From positions 1 to 64,000 of the forward strand of contig CAJKDU010000008.1 in the NCBI GenBank assembly GCA_905198745.1: 64,000 nt of DNA. Reading direction: 5' to 3'. This stretch comes from an uncultured Prevotella sp. GTDB lineage: Bacteria; Bacteroidota; Bacteroidia; Bacteroidales; Bacteroidaceae. The position numbers were made by a program, and so were the translations under genes. The notes below the pieces were generated by a model. It was not told where the DNA came from. It saw only the letters and a program-made list of their open reading frames with translations, and made no database searches. Shown in pieces: positions 45,284 through 53,839 of the stretch. Positions within the stretch are counted from its first letter, which is position 1; each line of letters begins with the position of its first letter.

Positions 45284-45322
45284 GGCAGTCCGTACAGGAG
45301 AGAAACCTGTGTACGGGCTGCC
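45284..45322 (+). terminator. Stem-loop after the GH28 gene
   Basis: A strong hairpin with one bulge (45284-45298 with 45306-45322) lies 14 bases after the stop. There is no T run, so termination is likely but not certain. Confidence 0.6.
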
Positions 45323-45554
45323 ATAATGTTTCCGCCAAATTGAAACCCAAATATATTTCAGTCAAGTTCAGTCCTGTCCCGTCATAGATATTAATATGTT
45401 TTTCACTTTCTCTAAAAGGTAAACTTCATAAAACGAAAAAGCAATTTTCCTCTGTATGTAACCACTCCAAAACAACTGATAATAACTGATGCTAAGAAAT
45501 AATAAAACATTGAAATACAGCACTTTCTAAATTTTAACACTTCAAATCTGATAT

Positions 45555-45585
45555 TTGGTGGTTCCCGATTTTCCGCTTAATTTTG
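45555..45585 (+). promoter_or_regulatory. Promoter of the zinc-finger/HTH gene
   Basis: TTG (45555-45557), 20 bases, then TAATTTTG (45578-45585). The leader to the ATG at 45812 is over 210 bases. Confidence 0.7.
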
Positions 45586-45643
45586 CAACGTATTTCTACC
45601 GCGGAGAATGTGAGGAGCTATTTTTTGTCACTTTGCGGACTCT

Positions 45644-45740
45644 GTTGACAAGGGTTGACAGGAGTAAACAAGTGAAGACAAAGATGCAGCCATATCTTCG
45701 GAAATCGTGACGATGCGGAATGAGTTGACATAGGTTGAAC
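45644..45740 (+). promoter_or_regulatory. Phased GTTGACA repeats, possible protein-binding sites
   Basis: GTTGACA occurs at 45644 and 45654, and GTTGACA/GTTGAAC at 45724 and 45734. Each pair is spaced by 10 bp (one helical turn) and the pairs start 80 bp apart. They lie in the leader of the HTH gene and near the element end. They could be arm-type recombinase sites or an operator. Confidence 0.5.
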
Positions 45741-45811
45741 ATAGTGCATCATGATTGACAAAACGGTGGAGATACACAAAACGAGTGTAAAACCATCAAA
45801 ATTGCATCAAA

Positions 45812-46786
45812 ATGAGAACAATCAGAAAGTGTGCATTCTGCGGAAAAGAGTTCGTTGCAAGAAGCGGAATGCAGAAGTATTGCTCAGAGCAATGTCAGAC
45901 CAAAGCGAAAGAGGCTCGCAAGAAGAAGCAACGTGACTTCATCAATGCCGTTGAACCTGTCATTGATGTACAGAGCCAGGAATACCTTACCTTTTCAAAA
46001 GCAGCCATCCTTATGGGATGTTCTCGCCAGTACATTTACAAATTGGTAAATGAGGGTAAACTGGCAGCATCACGTATCAGTTCAAGAATGGCATTCATCC
46101 GCAAGGCAGACATCGAACAGATGCTTGCAGGGAATCCATACCACCGTGTCCTGCCCACATCTAAGCCTAAGAAGGTAAAATCTTCCTCTTCCCTTTCGTC
46201 AAAAGAAAAAGTGACAAAAGGGAATGGAACTACACAATCCCATTCCGAGGAACCTCTTGACTACATATCTGGCGAAGAAGTCATGCAGATATACAAGGTC
46301 AAGAAGTCATGGCTATACACCTCTGCAAAGCGAAACGAGATTCCTGTTTGCAGGATAGCTGGCAAGAACTACTATAGCAGAAAGCACATGGATGAGCTCT
46401 TCGGACTTACCTTCGATGCAGATAGCATCAAGGAATGGGTAACAACCGAACAAGTCCTTCAACTCTATGGCATGAACTCTGGTTCCATACATTCATACGC
46501 CTACCGTCATCATATCCCAACCAAACGAGAATATGGTGTTACCTACTACTCAAAAGATCATCTGGATGAACTCCGTAGAACAGACCTCATATCTGATGAC
46601 CGCTACTATACCACAGCGGAGGTTGCTGAGAAATATGGAATGTCCACCGCCAATGTAGGAGTCATTGTCAAAGCAAGAAATCTCACCAAGGTAAAGGTTG
46701 GAGTCAGAAACCTACTTCTCAAAGAAGAGATAGACGGTGTCATGGCAGAGCGAATGGCACAATTCGGTTCATACATCATAGCATGA
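45812..46786 (+). CDS. Zinc-finger protein with several excisionase-type HTH domains
   Basis: The 324-residue protein starts with a small Cys-rich finger (CAFCGKEFVARSGMQKYCSEQC). Three or four MerR/excisionase-type HTH units follow, at about 55-105 (LTFSKAAILMGCSRQYIYKL), 155-200 (ISGEEVMQIYKVKKSWLYTS), 210-255 (VTTEQVLQLYGMNSGSIHSY) and 270-315 (YTTAEVAEKYGMSTANVGVI). Proteins of this build are found beside integrases of Bacteroidales elements and probably regulate integration or excision. A fragment of a similar gene is at 21447-21504. Confidence 0.82.
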   Translation: MRTIRKCAFCGKEFVARSGMQKYCSEQCQTKAKEARKKKQRDFINAVEPVIDVQSQEYLTFSKAAILMGCSRQYIYKLVNEGKLAASRISSRMAFIRKADIEQMLAGNPYHRVLPTSKPKKVKSSSSLSSKEKVTKGNGTTQSHSEEPLDYISGEEVMQIYKVKKSWLYTSAKRNEIPVCRIAGKNYYSRKHMDELFGLTFDADSIKEWVTTEQVLQLYGMNSGSIHSYAYRHHIPTKREYGVTYYSKDHLDELRRTDLISDDRYYTTAEVAEKYGMSTANVGVIVKARNLTKVKVGVRNLLLKEEIDGVMAERMAQFGSYIIA

Positions 46787-46881
46787 TTATCCAACATAAA
46801 CCAGTTGAAAAGAGCAAAACTACATGCGTAACTCACCAAAGAGGACACAGCAACCACCATCAAAACCCATTATTGAGTACT

Positions 46882-46939
46882 TACTGACGCATTACCACAT
46901 ATAATATTGATAATCGCCACGTAATGTAGTTCCTTTGCC
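46882..46939 (+). repeat. Promoter-like repeat upstream of the integrase
   Basis: About 57 bp (TACTGACGCATTACCA, ATATAATATTGATAA, then TTCCTTTGCC) is repeated almost exactly at 49490-49547 upstream of the excisionase-like gene. It contains TTG near 46908 and a TTCCTTTG box at 46930-46937, like a Bacteroidetes promoter. The integrase start is 52 bases downstream. Confidence 0.75.
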
Positions 46940-46990
46940 CTCGCTATGAGACGCATAGCCTCGATTATTCACTAAAAACTGATATTACAC

Positions 46991-48160
46991 ATGAGTAACA
47001 TTTGTAAGACAGTCACCTTGCGCAAGCGTTCCATAAAGAACGGTACGATGCAGAGCTTCTATCTTGACTACTATCCTGGCTATAGGGATGAGTCAACGAT
47101 GAAGGTACAGCGACATGAGTCACTTGGCATCTACATCTACTCCAAACCAAAGAACCAGCGTGAACGTGACTACAACGACAACATGACGGAGAAGGCTGAA
47201 GCCATCCGTTGCCGTCGCTTTGAGAGTATCGTCAATGAGCGATACGATTTCTTTGACAAAGAAAAGCAGAAGGGTGACTTCCTTGCCTACTTCAAGAAGA
47301 AGGCAGAAGAGAAGAACACCAAGTGGGAGAACGTGTACAAGTACTTCGAGAGATTCTGCGAGGGCAAGTGCACCTTCGGAGAAATCACCGTTGACTTCTG
47401 TGTTAAGTTTATGGAGTATCTGCTTACAACCAAACAGATACATCATCCAGAGAACAAACTTCACACAAACACAGCTTCTGGCTATTGGTCAACCTTCCGT
47501 GCAGTACTCCACACTGCCTATCGTGACCACAAGATCAAGGAGAACCCAAATGGCTTTCTTGACAGGATTGAAACGATACCAACGGAGAAGGAGCATCTGT
47601 CACAGCAAGAGCTTATCACACTTGCAGCAACACCATGCGAGCAGTTGATTCTAAAGGTAGCCTTCCTCTTCTCATGCCTCACAGGACTTCGCAGAAGCGA
47701 CATCCTTGCACTCACATGGAACAAGATCCAGCCATACGGAGATGGCGGTATGTACGTCACCGTCCGTATGCAGAAGACTAAGCAGCTCATCAAGAACCCA
47801 GTCAGCGAAGAGGCTCTTGAACTGATTGGTTTCTATGATAAGGACGAGAACTGCAAGCCAACTGACAGAGTGTTTGAAGGGCTAACCGTCAGCATGACGC
47901 AGAAGCCATTGAAGAAATGGCTTGATGCAAGCGGAGTCACCAAGCACATCAGCTACCACTGCTCTCGCCACACCTTCGGTTCACTCCAGGCAGATGCAGG
48001 AACCAGCATCTATGCCATTCAACGATTGCTCGGACACAAGAACGTTGAGACAACACAGGTATATGCCGATATGTCTGACGAGACAAAGCGCCAGAGTGTC
48101 AACTGCATCACACTGAAGCCCAAGGTAACACCACAGCTGAAGATTGTCGGACAAGCCTGA
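46991..48160 (+). CDS. Tyrosine recombinase (integrase)
   Basis: The 389-residue site-specific recombinase has an N-terminal arm-binding region, a SAM-like core-binding domain (about 95-190) and a catalytic domain. Active-site residues are visible: R234 (LTGLRRSDIL), H323 and R326 (YHCSRHTF), H349 (LLGHKN) and Y358 (TQVYADMS). It would integrate and excise the element. The family resembles the CTnDOT-type integrases of Bacteroidales. Confidence 0.95.
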   Translation: MSNICKTVTLRKRSIKNGTMQSFYLDYYPGYRDESTMKVQRHESLGIYIYSKPKNQRERDYNDNMTEKAEAIRCRRFESIVNERYDFFDKEKQKGDFLAYFKKKAEEKNTKWENVYKYFERFCEGKCTFGEITVDFCVKFMEYLLTTKQIHHPENKLHTNTASGYWSTFRAVLHTAYRDHKIKENPNGFLDRIETIPTEKEHLSQQELITLAATPCEQLILKVAFLFSCLTGLRRSDILALTWNKIQPYGDGGMYVTVRMQKTKQLIKNPVSEEALELIGFYDKDENCKPTDRVFEGLTVSMTQKPLKKWLDASGVTKHISYHCSRHTFGSLQADAGTSIYAIQRLLGHKNVETTQVYADMSDETKRQSVNCITLKPKVTPQLKIVGQA

Positions 48161-48229
48161 AAGTGATTTGTTGGTACCATTTAACAATCAAAAGGAAACC
48201 AACACCACAAAAATACATCGAAATTGCAT

Positions 48230-48265
48230 GAAAATGGGAATCCTTTTGTGAGGGTTCCCATTTTC
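48230..48265 (+). terminator. Hairpin after the integrase gene
   Basis: An 11-bp perfect stem (48230-48240 with 48255-48265) has a 14-base loop and no T run. The 3' arm overlaps the spacer of a putative promoter (TTG 48246-48248, TACCTTTG 48271-48278), so it may also be regulatory. Confidence 0.5.
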
Positions 48266-48429
48266 GAATGTACCTTTGCACCATCATTGGTTTCACCCCA
48301 AAGTAACCATCTGCAAACATCTGCAAATAAAAATCATACTCGCTTCAAGTATGATTCCTAAATAAGTATAAATAACTGGTATTGAGCAATAAAAAGTAAT
48401 ACAAGGATAAAGACAAATACGTACCTTTG
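48246..48429 (+). promoter_or_regulatory. Two related promoter-like boxes before the membrane protein gene
   Basis: TACCTTTGCACCA occurs twice, at 48271-48283 and 48422-48434. The first has a TTG 22 bases upstream; the second has none at a normal distance. A perfect 9-bp hairpin (48332-48340 with 48348-48356) lies between them. Nothing is coded between 48161 and 48468. Confidence 0.5.
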
Positions 48430-48468
48430 CACCACGATTCAGCAAGAACTAATAAATAATTATAATAT

Positions 48469-49248
48469 ATGAATAGAAACAGTATCATACTCCCAGCGAA
48501 GCATGTCACACATGCCAAACTGTTCGTCGTTGCAGTACTTGTATCTGTCAGCGTTATCATCTACCTGTTTTCAATTCTCGCAGCAAGAAGAATCTTTGCT
48601 GCCAGTGAATTGATTCCATACGCCACTCTGCAATGGTCAATCTTCGCTCTTGCAGAAATGTTCTTCGTCCTCTTCATGATGACGTTCGTCCAGATAGGCG
48701 AGTTCTGGGATAGCAAATCTGACAAGAAGATTTCTGAGGCAGAACCCGTAATTCCGATTCAGGTACAGGCAGCAGATCCCGAGCTTTATGTCAAGCGTGC
48801 CGAGGAAGTCCGAGTTGAGACAGAGGCAGATCGACAGCAGAAGAGAGCAGAAATCATGAATTATGTACACTATGTAGTGCCAACGATTCTGAAAGAGGAG
48901 GACATTCCTGTATTCTGTCTCGAGATAGAGGGATGGCTTGACGATTCCGGTTACAGTCCTATCGGTCGAAACTGGAAATGGCGAGAGGATGCAAAATTCA
49001 AGGTAAAGCATCTTGACCTACGCCATCTTGTATGGAACATAGCTATACGTATGGGAATGAGCGATGGCTATAACACGATTGTATGTGCATGTTTCTTGAA
49101 GAAGATGTTCCCTGACCTATGCAAGGATGTCAAGGACACTACACTCAGCCAGTGTCTGACAGCAGATGCGAACAAGGGCAATATCGTTCTTGACAAGCCA
49201 GAGGCAAACAGCTATGCCTTCCACTACGGCAAGGAAGAGGAAGAATAA
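48469..49248 (+). CDS. Membrane protein of unknown function (mobile element)
   Basis: The 259-residue protein has two membrane segments (about 17-40 and 52-75) and a soluble C-terminal domain of about 170 residues. That domain includes ILKEEDIPVFCLEIEGWLDD and RHLVWNIAIRMGMSDGYNTI. I do not recognise the family. It sits between the integrase and a terminator, as a single-gene unit. Confidence 0.75.
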   Translation: MNRNSIILPAKHVTHAKLFVVAVLVSVSVIIYLFSILAARRIFAASELIPYATLQWSIFALAEMFFVLFMMTFVQIGEFWDSKSDKKISEAEPVIPIQVQAADPELYVKRAEEVRVETEADRQQKRAEIMNYVHYVVPTILKEEDIPVFCLEIEGWLDDSGYSPIGRNWKWREDAKFKVKHLDLRHLVWNIAIRMGMSDGYNTIVCACFLKKMFPDLCKDVKDTTLSQCLTADANKGNIVLDKPEANSYAFHYGKEEEE

Positions 49249-49273
49249 CAACCCACACAAACACCCACCATCC

Positions 49274-49321
49274 AGCACAACCGCACCGATTCAAACGAGT
49301 CTGTGCGGTTGTGCTTTTTTG
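49274..49321 (+). terminator. Terminator after the membrane protein gene
   Basis: A 13-bp perfect stem (49274-49286 with 49303-49315) is followed by six T residues. Confidence 0.93.
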
Positions 49322-49489
49322 TGTCATTTCCCATGCTGAACACCAATCATGAGCGTTCTTTTCCCACTTTTTATCAGTTCTATTTGGTAGTTACGCCAAT
49401 AACGTCTGCTCATGAAAAGACATTCATAATTACCAATTATACCCAACAAGAACCCTCGATTACCAGCACTAATCCGCTTATACAGTCAT

Positions 49490-49547
49490 TACTGACGCAT
49501 TACCAAATATAATATTGATAACCCTCTGATAATGATGTTCCTTTGCC
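49490..49547 (+). repeat. Promoter-like repeat upstream of the excisionase-like gene
   Basis: The second copy of the repeat at 46882-46939, with the same TACTGACGCATTACCA, ATATAATATTGATAA and TTCCTTTGCC blocks in the same spacing. The start codon at 49577 is 30 bases downstream. The stretch 49322-49489 before it holds nothing else recognised. Confidence 0.75.
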
Positions 49548-49576
49548 GCCGAGATCAAATTCTCATTCGTGTCGCT

Positions 49577-49954
49577 ATGACAAAGGAATCATTATCATTT
49601 GACAGTCTTCCACAGGCTGTTGCCGAACTTCAGAGAGAAGTATCGAGCATGAAGGCGTTACTACTGCAGAGCCTTCACAACGGACAAAATCAGCAGAAGA
49701 AAGAGAATAGGCATCGTCTTATGTCGGTAGAGGAAGCGGCAGAGTATCTGCGTATGCCAAAGAACACGCTCTACATGAAGTTGCAGAGCGGAGAGGTTCC
49801 TGCTTCCAAGTTGGGCAAGTGCTGGAAGATATACCATGACGAGCTCGACAAGTGGTTGGAGGTGAACCGCAAGAACCCTGTTCCACTCACAGACGAAGAG
49901 CAGAACGCAGCGATCCTTGTAAGCAACCGTCGCAAACCGAACAAGGCGAAGTAA
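49577..49954 (+). CDS. Excisionase-like HTH protein
   Basis: The 125-residue protein has a short N-terminal coiled coil (SLPQAVAELQREVSSMKALL) and a MerR/excisionase-type HTH domain (LMSVEEAAEYLRMPKNTLYM, KLQSGEVPASKLGKCWKIYH), then a basic tail. It likely acts as a recombination directionality factor or regulator. ATG at 49577 is chosen because the earlier in-frame ATG overlaps the promoter-like repeat. Confidence 0.82.
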   Translation: MTKESLSFDSLPQAVAELQREVSSMKALLLQSLHNGQNQQKKENRHRLMSVEEAAEYLRMPKNTLYMKLQSGEVPASKLGKCWKIYHDELDKWLEVNRKNPVPLTDEEQNAAILVSNRRKPNKAK

Positions 49955-50036
49955 CGAACCAAGTTCAGTTACTCCGTGAATACTGATGAATTGTACACAT
50001 TGTCTGCAATGTCGATGTCATCCTCAATGAAGACAA

Positions 50037-50245
50037 TATCCACAATGTCGAGAATATCTTCAGACTCGTACATCGTGTGGATAGTGAATACACATAATTC
50101 AATGTCGATAGTATCTACATCATCCACACTATCCACAATGGGAATAACATCCACAGTGTTTACATCATCCACAACATCCACAATGTCGGCAATGTGGAGT
50201 GTGTTGAAAGTGTTGACAGTATCAACAATGTATTCAGCATCCACA
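50037..50245 (+). repeat. Array of (C/T)ATCCACA boxes, possible replication origin
   Basis: At least seven direct copies of (C/T)ATCCACA lie at about 50037, 50121, 50130, 50148, 50166, 50175 and 50238. One inverted copy is at 50076-50083. They resemble the DnaA box TTATCCACA. Several are extended to CCACAATGTCG. The segment 49955-50279 has no credible gene, and open frames over it are low-complexity products of the repeats. A winged-helix protein gene follows at once. Confidence 0.6.
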
Positions 50246-50279
50246 GAGTAAACATTATCAACATCAAAATCGAATTTCA

Positions 50280-50738
50280 ATGTTGAAAGAGAAAGAAACA
50301 TCCAACTACGAACTACAACTGACCAGTGGTCAGCTAAAGTTCCTGGCATCAGACGGTCAGGGCATCAACAGAATGAGTTGCCTTGTAAGTCTGATAGAGA
50401 TGGCTGCGCGTGAACCAACCCAATATCAGAAGAAAGGCTATTCATCTGTATTGGAGATTGGTCAGGTGGCAATATCAGAGGTTGAACTTGCGGCATTATG
50501 GAAATGCAACCGCAAGACTGCATCCAAGATGATTGACAAGTTCAATGAAGTGGGCTTGGTTACTTCAGAGCAAGGTAACAGAACCTCCGTTCACACCATT
50601 CACTGCGTATCACGATGGCTGGTTGACGGAGAGCCTATAAACAATCCGTCTGCCAAGGTTCCTGAGCCTTTCGTGACTAACCACATCAAGTATGGCGAGT
50701 CAAGAGTGGACAAACCTCCTGATACATCTACTGAGTAA
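50280..50738 (+). CDS. Winged-helix DNA-binding protein of a mobilizable element
   Basis: The 152-residue protein has a helix-turn-helix core (ISEVELAALWKCNRKTASKM, IDKFNEVGLVTSEQGNRTSV). It is preceded by LTSGQLKFLASDGQGINRMS, a block shared with proteins next to mobilization genes in Bacteroidales elements. It may bind the box array just upstream and control replication or transfer; that is inference. Confidence 0.7.
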   Translation: MLKEKETSNYELQLTSGQLKFLASDGQGINRMSCLVSLIEMAAREPTQYQKKGYSSVLEIGQVAISEVELAALWKCNRKTASKMIDKFNEVGLVTSEQGNRTSVHTIHCVSRWLVDGEPINNPSAKVPEPFVTNHIKYGESRVDKPPDTSTE

Positions 50739-50816
50739 ACTCCTCTTCGGATTGGACGATCAGGTGACCATACCTTGTATCGTCCACTGGCTATAGACTA
50801 TTATAATCATAAGTAC

Positions 50817-50930
50817 ATGACAAGGACAAATGAAAGGGCAATGAACATTGCCGATGCACTCAGGGTTGCAATACAGCATCAGACAAACAGCACAGGCAGA
50901 ATGCTACTTTGCTATGACCGACTTGACTAA
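50817..50930 (+). CDS. Possible 37-residue small protein
   Basis: The ORF begins MTRTNERAMNIADALRVAIQ and ends CYDRLD. It has a believable helical N-terminus but no recognised family. It lies in the otherwise non-coding stretch between the winged-helix gene and the mobilization genes. Chance cannot be excluded. Confidence 0.3.
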   Translation: MTRTNERAMNIADALRVAIQHQTNSTGRMLLCYDRLD

Positions 50931-51084
50931 CGGCTCTATGCTGACAGTTCAGACCTCTTTCATTTCCCTTCTGTCATAGATACAAACCTTCTGGCGATGG
51001 TTCAACATTCCAAGTTACAATCATCTTGTCAGACGGCACGCTATCCTCAGACACCTTGCCATATAAGAAGTCTTCCGATGGTGC

Positions 51085-51116
51085 ATAGGTCTCTTCCTCT
51101 TTTTACAGAGACCTAT
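51085..51116. promoter_or_regulatory. Perfect inverted repeat ahead of the mobilization genes
   Basis: ATAGGTCTCT (51085-51094), a 12-base loop, then AGAGACCTAT (51107-51116). It lies about 265 bases before the mobilization gene, where oriT is often found in such elements. It could be the transfer origin hairpin. The rest of 50931-51381 shows nothing else recognised. Confidence 0.5.
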
Positions 51117-51381
51117 GACTACCGACAACCGTCAGAGCCAAGTTATCCGAAGTCAATAGTTCCGGCATCGTGCTTAGTCGAGCCGATTTACAATAACTGA
51201 ATTATAAACAACACCCGTCAGAAAGCCAGAGCATGGTCAGCCGTGTATTGAATAGCAGTAGCAAGAAGTGCCCATGTAGTACAAACCTTCGTTCCTCTGG
51301 TCTGTCCTCTTATGAGCATTCTTGCATTATTCGCAGGCTCACAATGGTTTTCCATTTCGGGTTATAAACAAATTTACAATT

Positions 51382-51819
51382 ATGAGTAACACAATTAAAA
51401 ACAACGCAACAAGTGTCAACAACGCTCCTCACAGCGTTACGGAGAAGGGCGGTTCCACTTCCCTAAAAGAGGAGCAAAAGCTTACAGGTCGCCTTGAAGT
51501 GCGTCTTCCCCCTGATGTAGAGCTTGCACTTCTAAAGCTGATCGCCAATAACACCAAGACCAAGTCGCAGGTGATTTGCCGACTCATCAAGAGATGCCGC
51601 CTGTTCTTCCATCTGACCAAGGAGGAGATCGATGTTTACATGGCTCTCAAAGACTGTAAGGATGCATTCGTAAAGTTGAAGAGCGTCCTCAATTCGTTCA
51701 ACGAGAAAGAGCGTCTGAAGTTCTTCCATAACAATCCAGATTACATGGAGAACTGGATTGCCGTGGTTGACCAGTGTATCGAACAATGGGATCGCATCCT
51801 TCAAAAGCTGTCTGAGTAA
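51382..51819 (+). CDS. Mobilization accessory protein, ribbon-helix-helix type
   Basis: The 145-residue protein has an RHH-like DNA-binding segment (RLEVRLPPDVELALLKLIAN, NTKTKSQVICRLIKRCRLFF) after a polar N-terminus, and a helical C-terminal half. This arrangement is typical of MobA/MobC-like partners that help the relaxase recognise oriT. The next gene, the relaxase, starts one base after its stop. ATG at 51382 is preferred over 51322. Confidence 0.8.
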   Translation: MSNTIKNNATSVNNAPHSVTEKGGSTSLKEEQKLTGRLEVRLPPDVELALLKLIANNTKTKSQVICRLIKRCRLFFHLTKEEIDVYMALKDCKDAFVKLKSVLNSFNEKERLKFFHNNPDYMENWIAVVDQCIEQWDRILQKLSE

Positions 51820-51820
51820 T

Positions 51821-53083
51821 ATGGTGGGCAAAGGTAAAGAAGTGGCTCATGGGGCAGTACTCATGAACTACATCCTCACTAAGGAGAAAGCGGTGTTCCT
51901 TCGCTCCAATCTCCTTGGTGACGAGAAGGATCCTGACCGTATCTGGGCACTGATGCAACTGCACCAGATAAATACCCGTAATCTCCGCAAGGCGAACCAC
52001 AAGATCAAGAACACAGCCATTGAGTTTGAGGTTTCCCCTTCAAGAGAGGAAAGCAAACGTTGGTTACCACCAGACTTTGATAGATTGCTTGATGAACTGC
52101 TCGATGAACTGAACAGAATAGATTTGTCGGAAAAGACAGGACGCAAGTCATCTGCTCACTTCGACCTGCGTAAATGCCAGTTCATAGCAGCCATCCACTA
52201 CGACAGCAAAAGTGGTCTTCCACATCTGCATTTAGGTGTGAACCGCATAGACATGAATGGTCAGGCACTTGACTGTCACAAACTGGGTGAAAGAATACTT
52301 CGTGCGATACATAACATCAATATCAGACATGGATGGGAATTACCTGAAGACATACACGAAGAGCATAAAAAGCAGATTGATGAAGCATGTATGAATGCGC
52401 TCAAAAAGATGAGATTCTTCAAATGGGATGTCTATGGACGCATCCTTGCAGACAGCGATCTTGACCTCAAAGTGAAGCGTGACAGCAATGGCGAAGTCGT
52501 GAATTACGTCATCATGATGGGCAACAGCAAGTTCAAGGCATCTGATCTTGGCAAGAGCCGAAACCTCACTGCCAAGAACATTGAGGCTACGTGGAGAAAG
52601 ATTCATCTGCAGATGGAAATTGAGCGCAAGGCAGAGGAAATGAAGGCTCAGCAGAATCAGCCAAAGGCTGTACTCAGACCAGCTGCACCTAATCCTATGC
52701 GACCTGTTATTGCTGTTCCTACACCTGCGGTTCAGACTCAATCAGCACGTTACACCGCCAAATACGAAGTCAATGGCAAGACGATTGACATTGATATTCC
52801 TCAGAGCATCTATGACATTCTGAAACAGAATTGTCAGGTTCCGGAGGATAACGATGTTGCAACCGTTGATGATGTTGTCAAGACCGCAGTCCTTCTGTTC
52901 CTCGGTTATGTTGATGCAGCCACAACTGTTGCTCAGTCATGTGGCGGTGGAGGCAGCCAACCAGAATCCGGCTGGGGCAAGAAGGATGACGAGGACGATA
53001 AGGAAAGGGCTCGTCGCTGTGCTGCAATGGCTCACAACATGTGCAACCCAAAACAGAAAGTTAAATACAAATTTGGAAGATAA
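51821..53083 (+). CDS. Relaxase (mobilization nuclease)
   Basis: The 420-residue protein has the relaxase metal site LPHLHLGVNRID with H135, H137 and N141 (HxHxxxN). The N-terminal region (about 1-60) is long, and the catalytic tyrosine is probably Y17 in VLMNYILT. The C-terminal end has a glycine stretch and acidic tail (CGGGGSQPESGWGKKDDEDD, ARRCAAMAHNMC), as in Bacteroides mobilization relaxases. It would nick oriT and lead the strand during transfer. Confidence 0.87.
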   Translation: MVGKGKEVAHGAVLMNYILTKEKAVFLRSNLLGDEKDPDRIWALMQLHQINTRNLRKANHKIKNTAIEFEVSPSREESKRWLPPDFDRLLDELLDELNRIDLSEKTGRKSSAHFDLRKCQFIAAIHYDSKSGLPHLHLGVNRIDMNGQALDCHKLGERILRAIHNINIRHGWELPEDIHEEHKKQIDEACMNALKKMRFFKWDVYGRILADSDLDLKVKRDSNGEVVNYVIMMGNSKFKASDLGKSRNLTAKNIEATWRKIHLQMEIERKAEEMKAQQNQPKAVLRPAAPNPMRPVIAVPTPAVQTQSARYTAKYEVNGKTIDIDIPQSIYDILKQNCQVPEDNDVATVDDVVKTAVLLFLGYVDAATTVAQSCGGGGSQPESGWGKKDDEDDKERARRCAAMAHNMCNPKQKVKYKFGR

Positions 53084-53086
53084 ATT

Positions 53087-53836
53087 ATGGGAAATAAGAA
53101 ATTCAAATCACTTCAGCTCGTCAGAAATGGCGAGTTGAAGCAGGCACTTGAAGAAGGTGCCTCTGAGGTTGTTCCATTGGAAACACCTCAAATCAATCTA
53201 TCCGAAAGCATTCAGACGAATGTCAAGATGATGGAGAAGATAACCGAGAAGGCAAAGACGCTTGAAGAATATGACAAGGTCATTGAAGACTTTCGCCAAG
53301 TGATGCGTGATTGGGCAACAACTCGTTATGTCTATCTCACGGCTTCTGAGACTATGGACGAGAACACACAGAAGTTCAAAGATACTGTACAAAATACAAA
53401 GAACTTTGTCAAGACCTTTGAATCTATTTGCGAGAGAATCTGTGAGATTATCTGTCGTGTGGAGCGTGTTGTTGTTGAAACAAAGCTTAATGACGAGGAT
53501 GCCGAGCTTATCCGTCAGTATCAGTCTGAGGTCGTTGGCAAGCTGACTGCGTTCATGAATGAACTGCAGAAGTCGAACGAGTCTTTCTTGCAGAAGGAAA
53601 CTGAGGTTCTAAAGAAGCATAACGAGCAGATCTTGCAGTTGTTCAAAGAGCGTCAGCAGAAGATGCTTGACAGTCTCAAAAGCACTAATGGCGTCTGGTT
53701 CTCGTTCAAGTCATTCATATTCTGGGCTACTATTGCCATTCCATCCATGAGTTTTACAGGCATGTATCTCTGTGGTCAGATGTATCTCCACTGGATTCCT
53801 TCATTGTATAATTGGTTTATAAATCTATTTCATTGA
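53087..53836 (+). CDS. Coiled-coil membrane protein of the mobilization operon
   Basis: The 249-residue protein is mostly helical, with long coiled-coil segments (about 40-200), and has one membrane helix near the C-terminus (WFSFKSFIFWATIAIPSMSF). It lies 3 bases after the relaxase and 3 bases before the ParA gene. The family resembles the membrane proteins often encoded after relaxases in Bacteroidales elements. Function unknown. Confidence 0.75.
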   Translation: MGNKKFKSLQLVRNGELKQALEEGASEVVPLETPQINLSESIQTNVKMMEKITEKAKTLEEYDKVIEDFRQVMRDWATTRYVYLTASETMDENTQKFKDTVQNTKNFVKTFESICERICEIICRVERVVVETKLNDEDAELIRQYQSEVVGKLTAFMNELQKSNESFLQKETEVLKKHNEQILQLFKERQQKMLDSLKSTNGVWFSFKSFIFWATIAIPSMSFTGMYLCGQMYLHWIPSLYNWFINLFH

Positions 53837-53839
53837 GTT

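Larger units (their letters stand above)
45323..45811. other. Left border region of the mobile element
   Basis: No gene is seen. The region holds a promoter (45555-45585), two pairs of GTTGA(C/A)-type repeats (45644-45740) and a long leader to the zinc-finger/HTH gene. The left attachment site should be here, but no direct repeat can be assigned because the right end is outside the window. Confidence 0.5.

Noticed and set aside
45323..45811. Left attachment site of the mobile element
   Set aside because: A direct repeat cannot be paired because the right end lies outside the window; not called.
49969..50349. Open frames on both strands over the box array
   Set aside because: Low-complexity Ser/Thr/Met or Val/Asp repeats produced by the (C/T)ATCCACA boxes.
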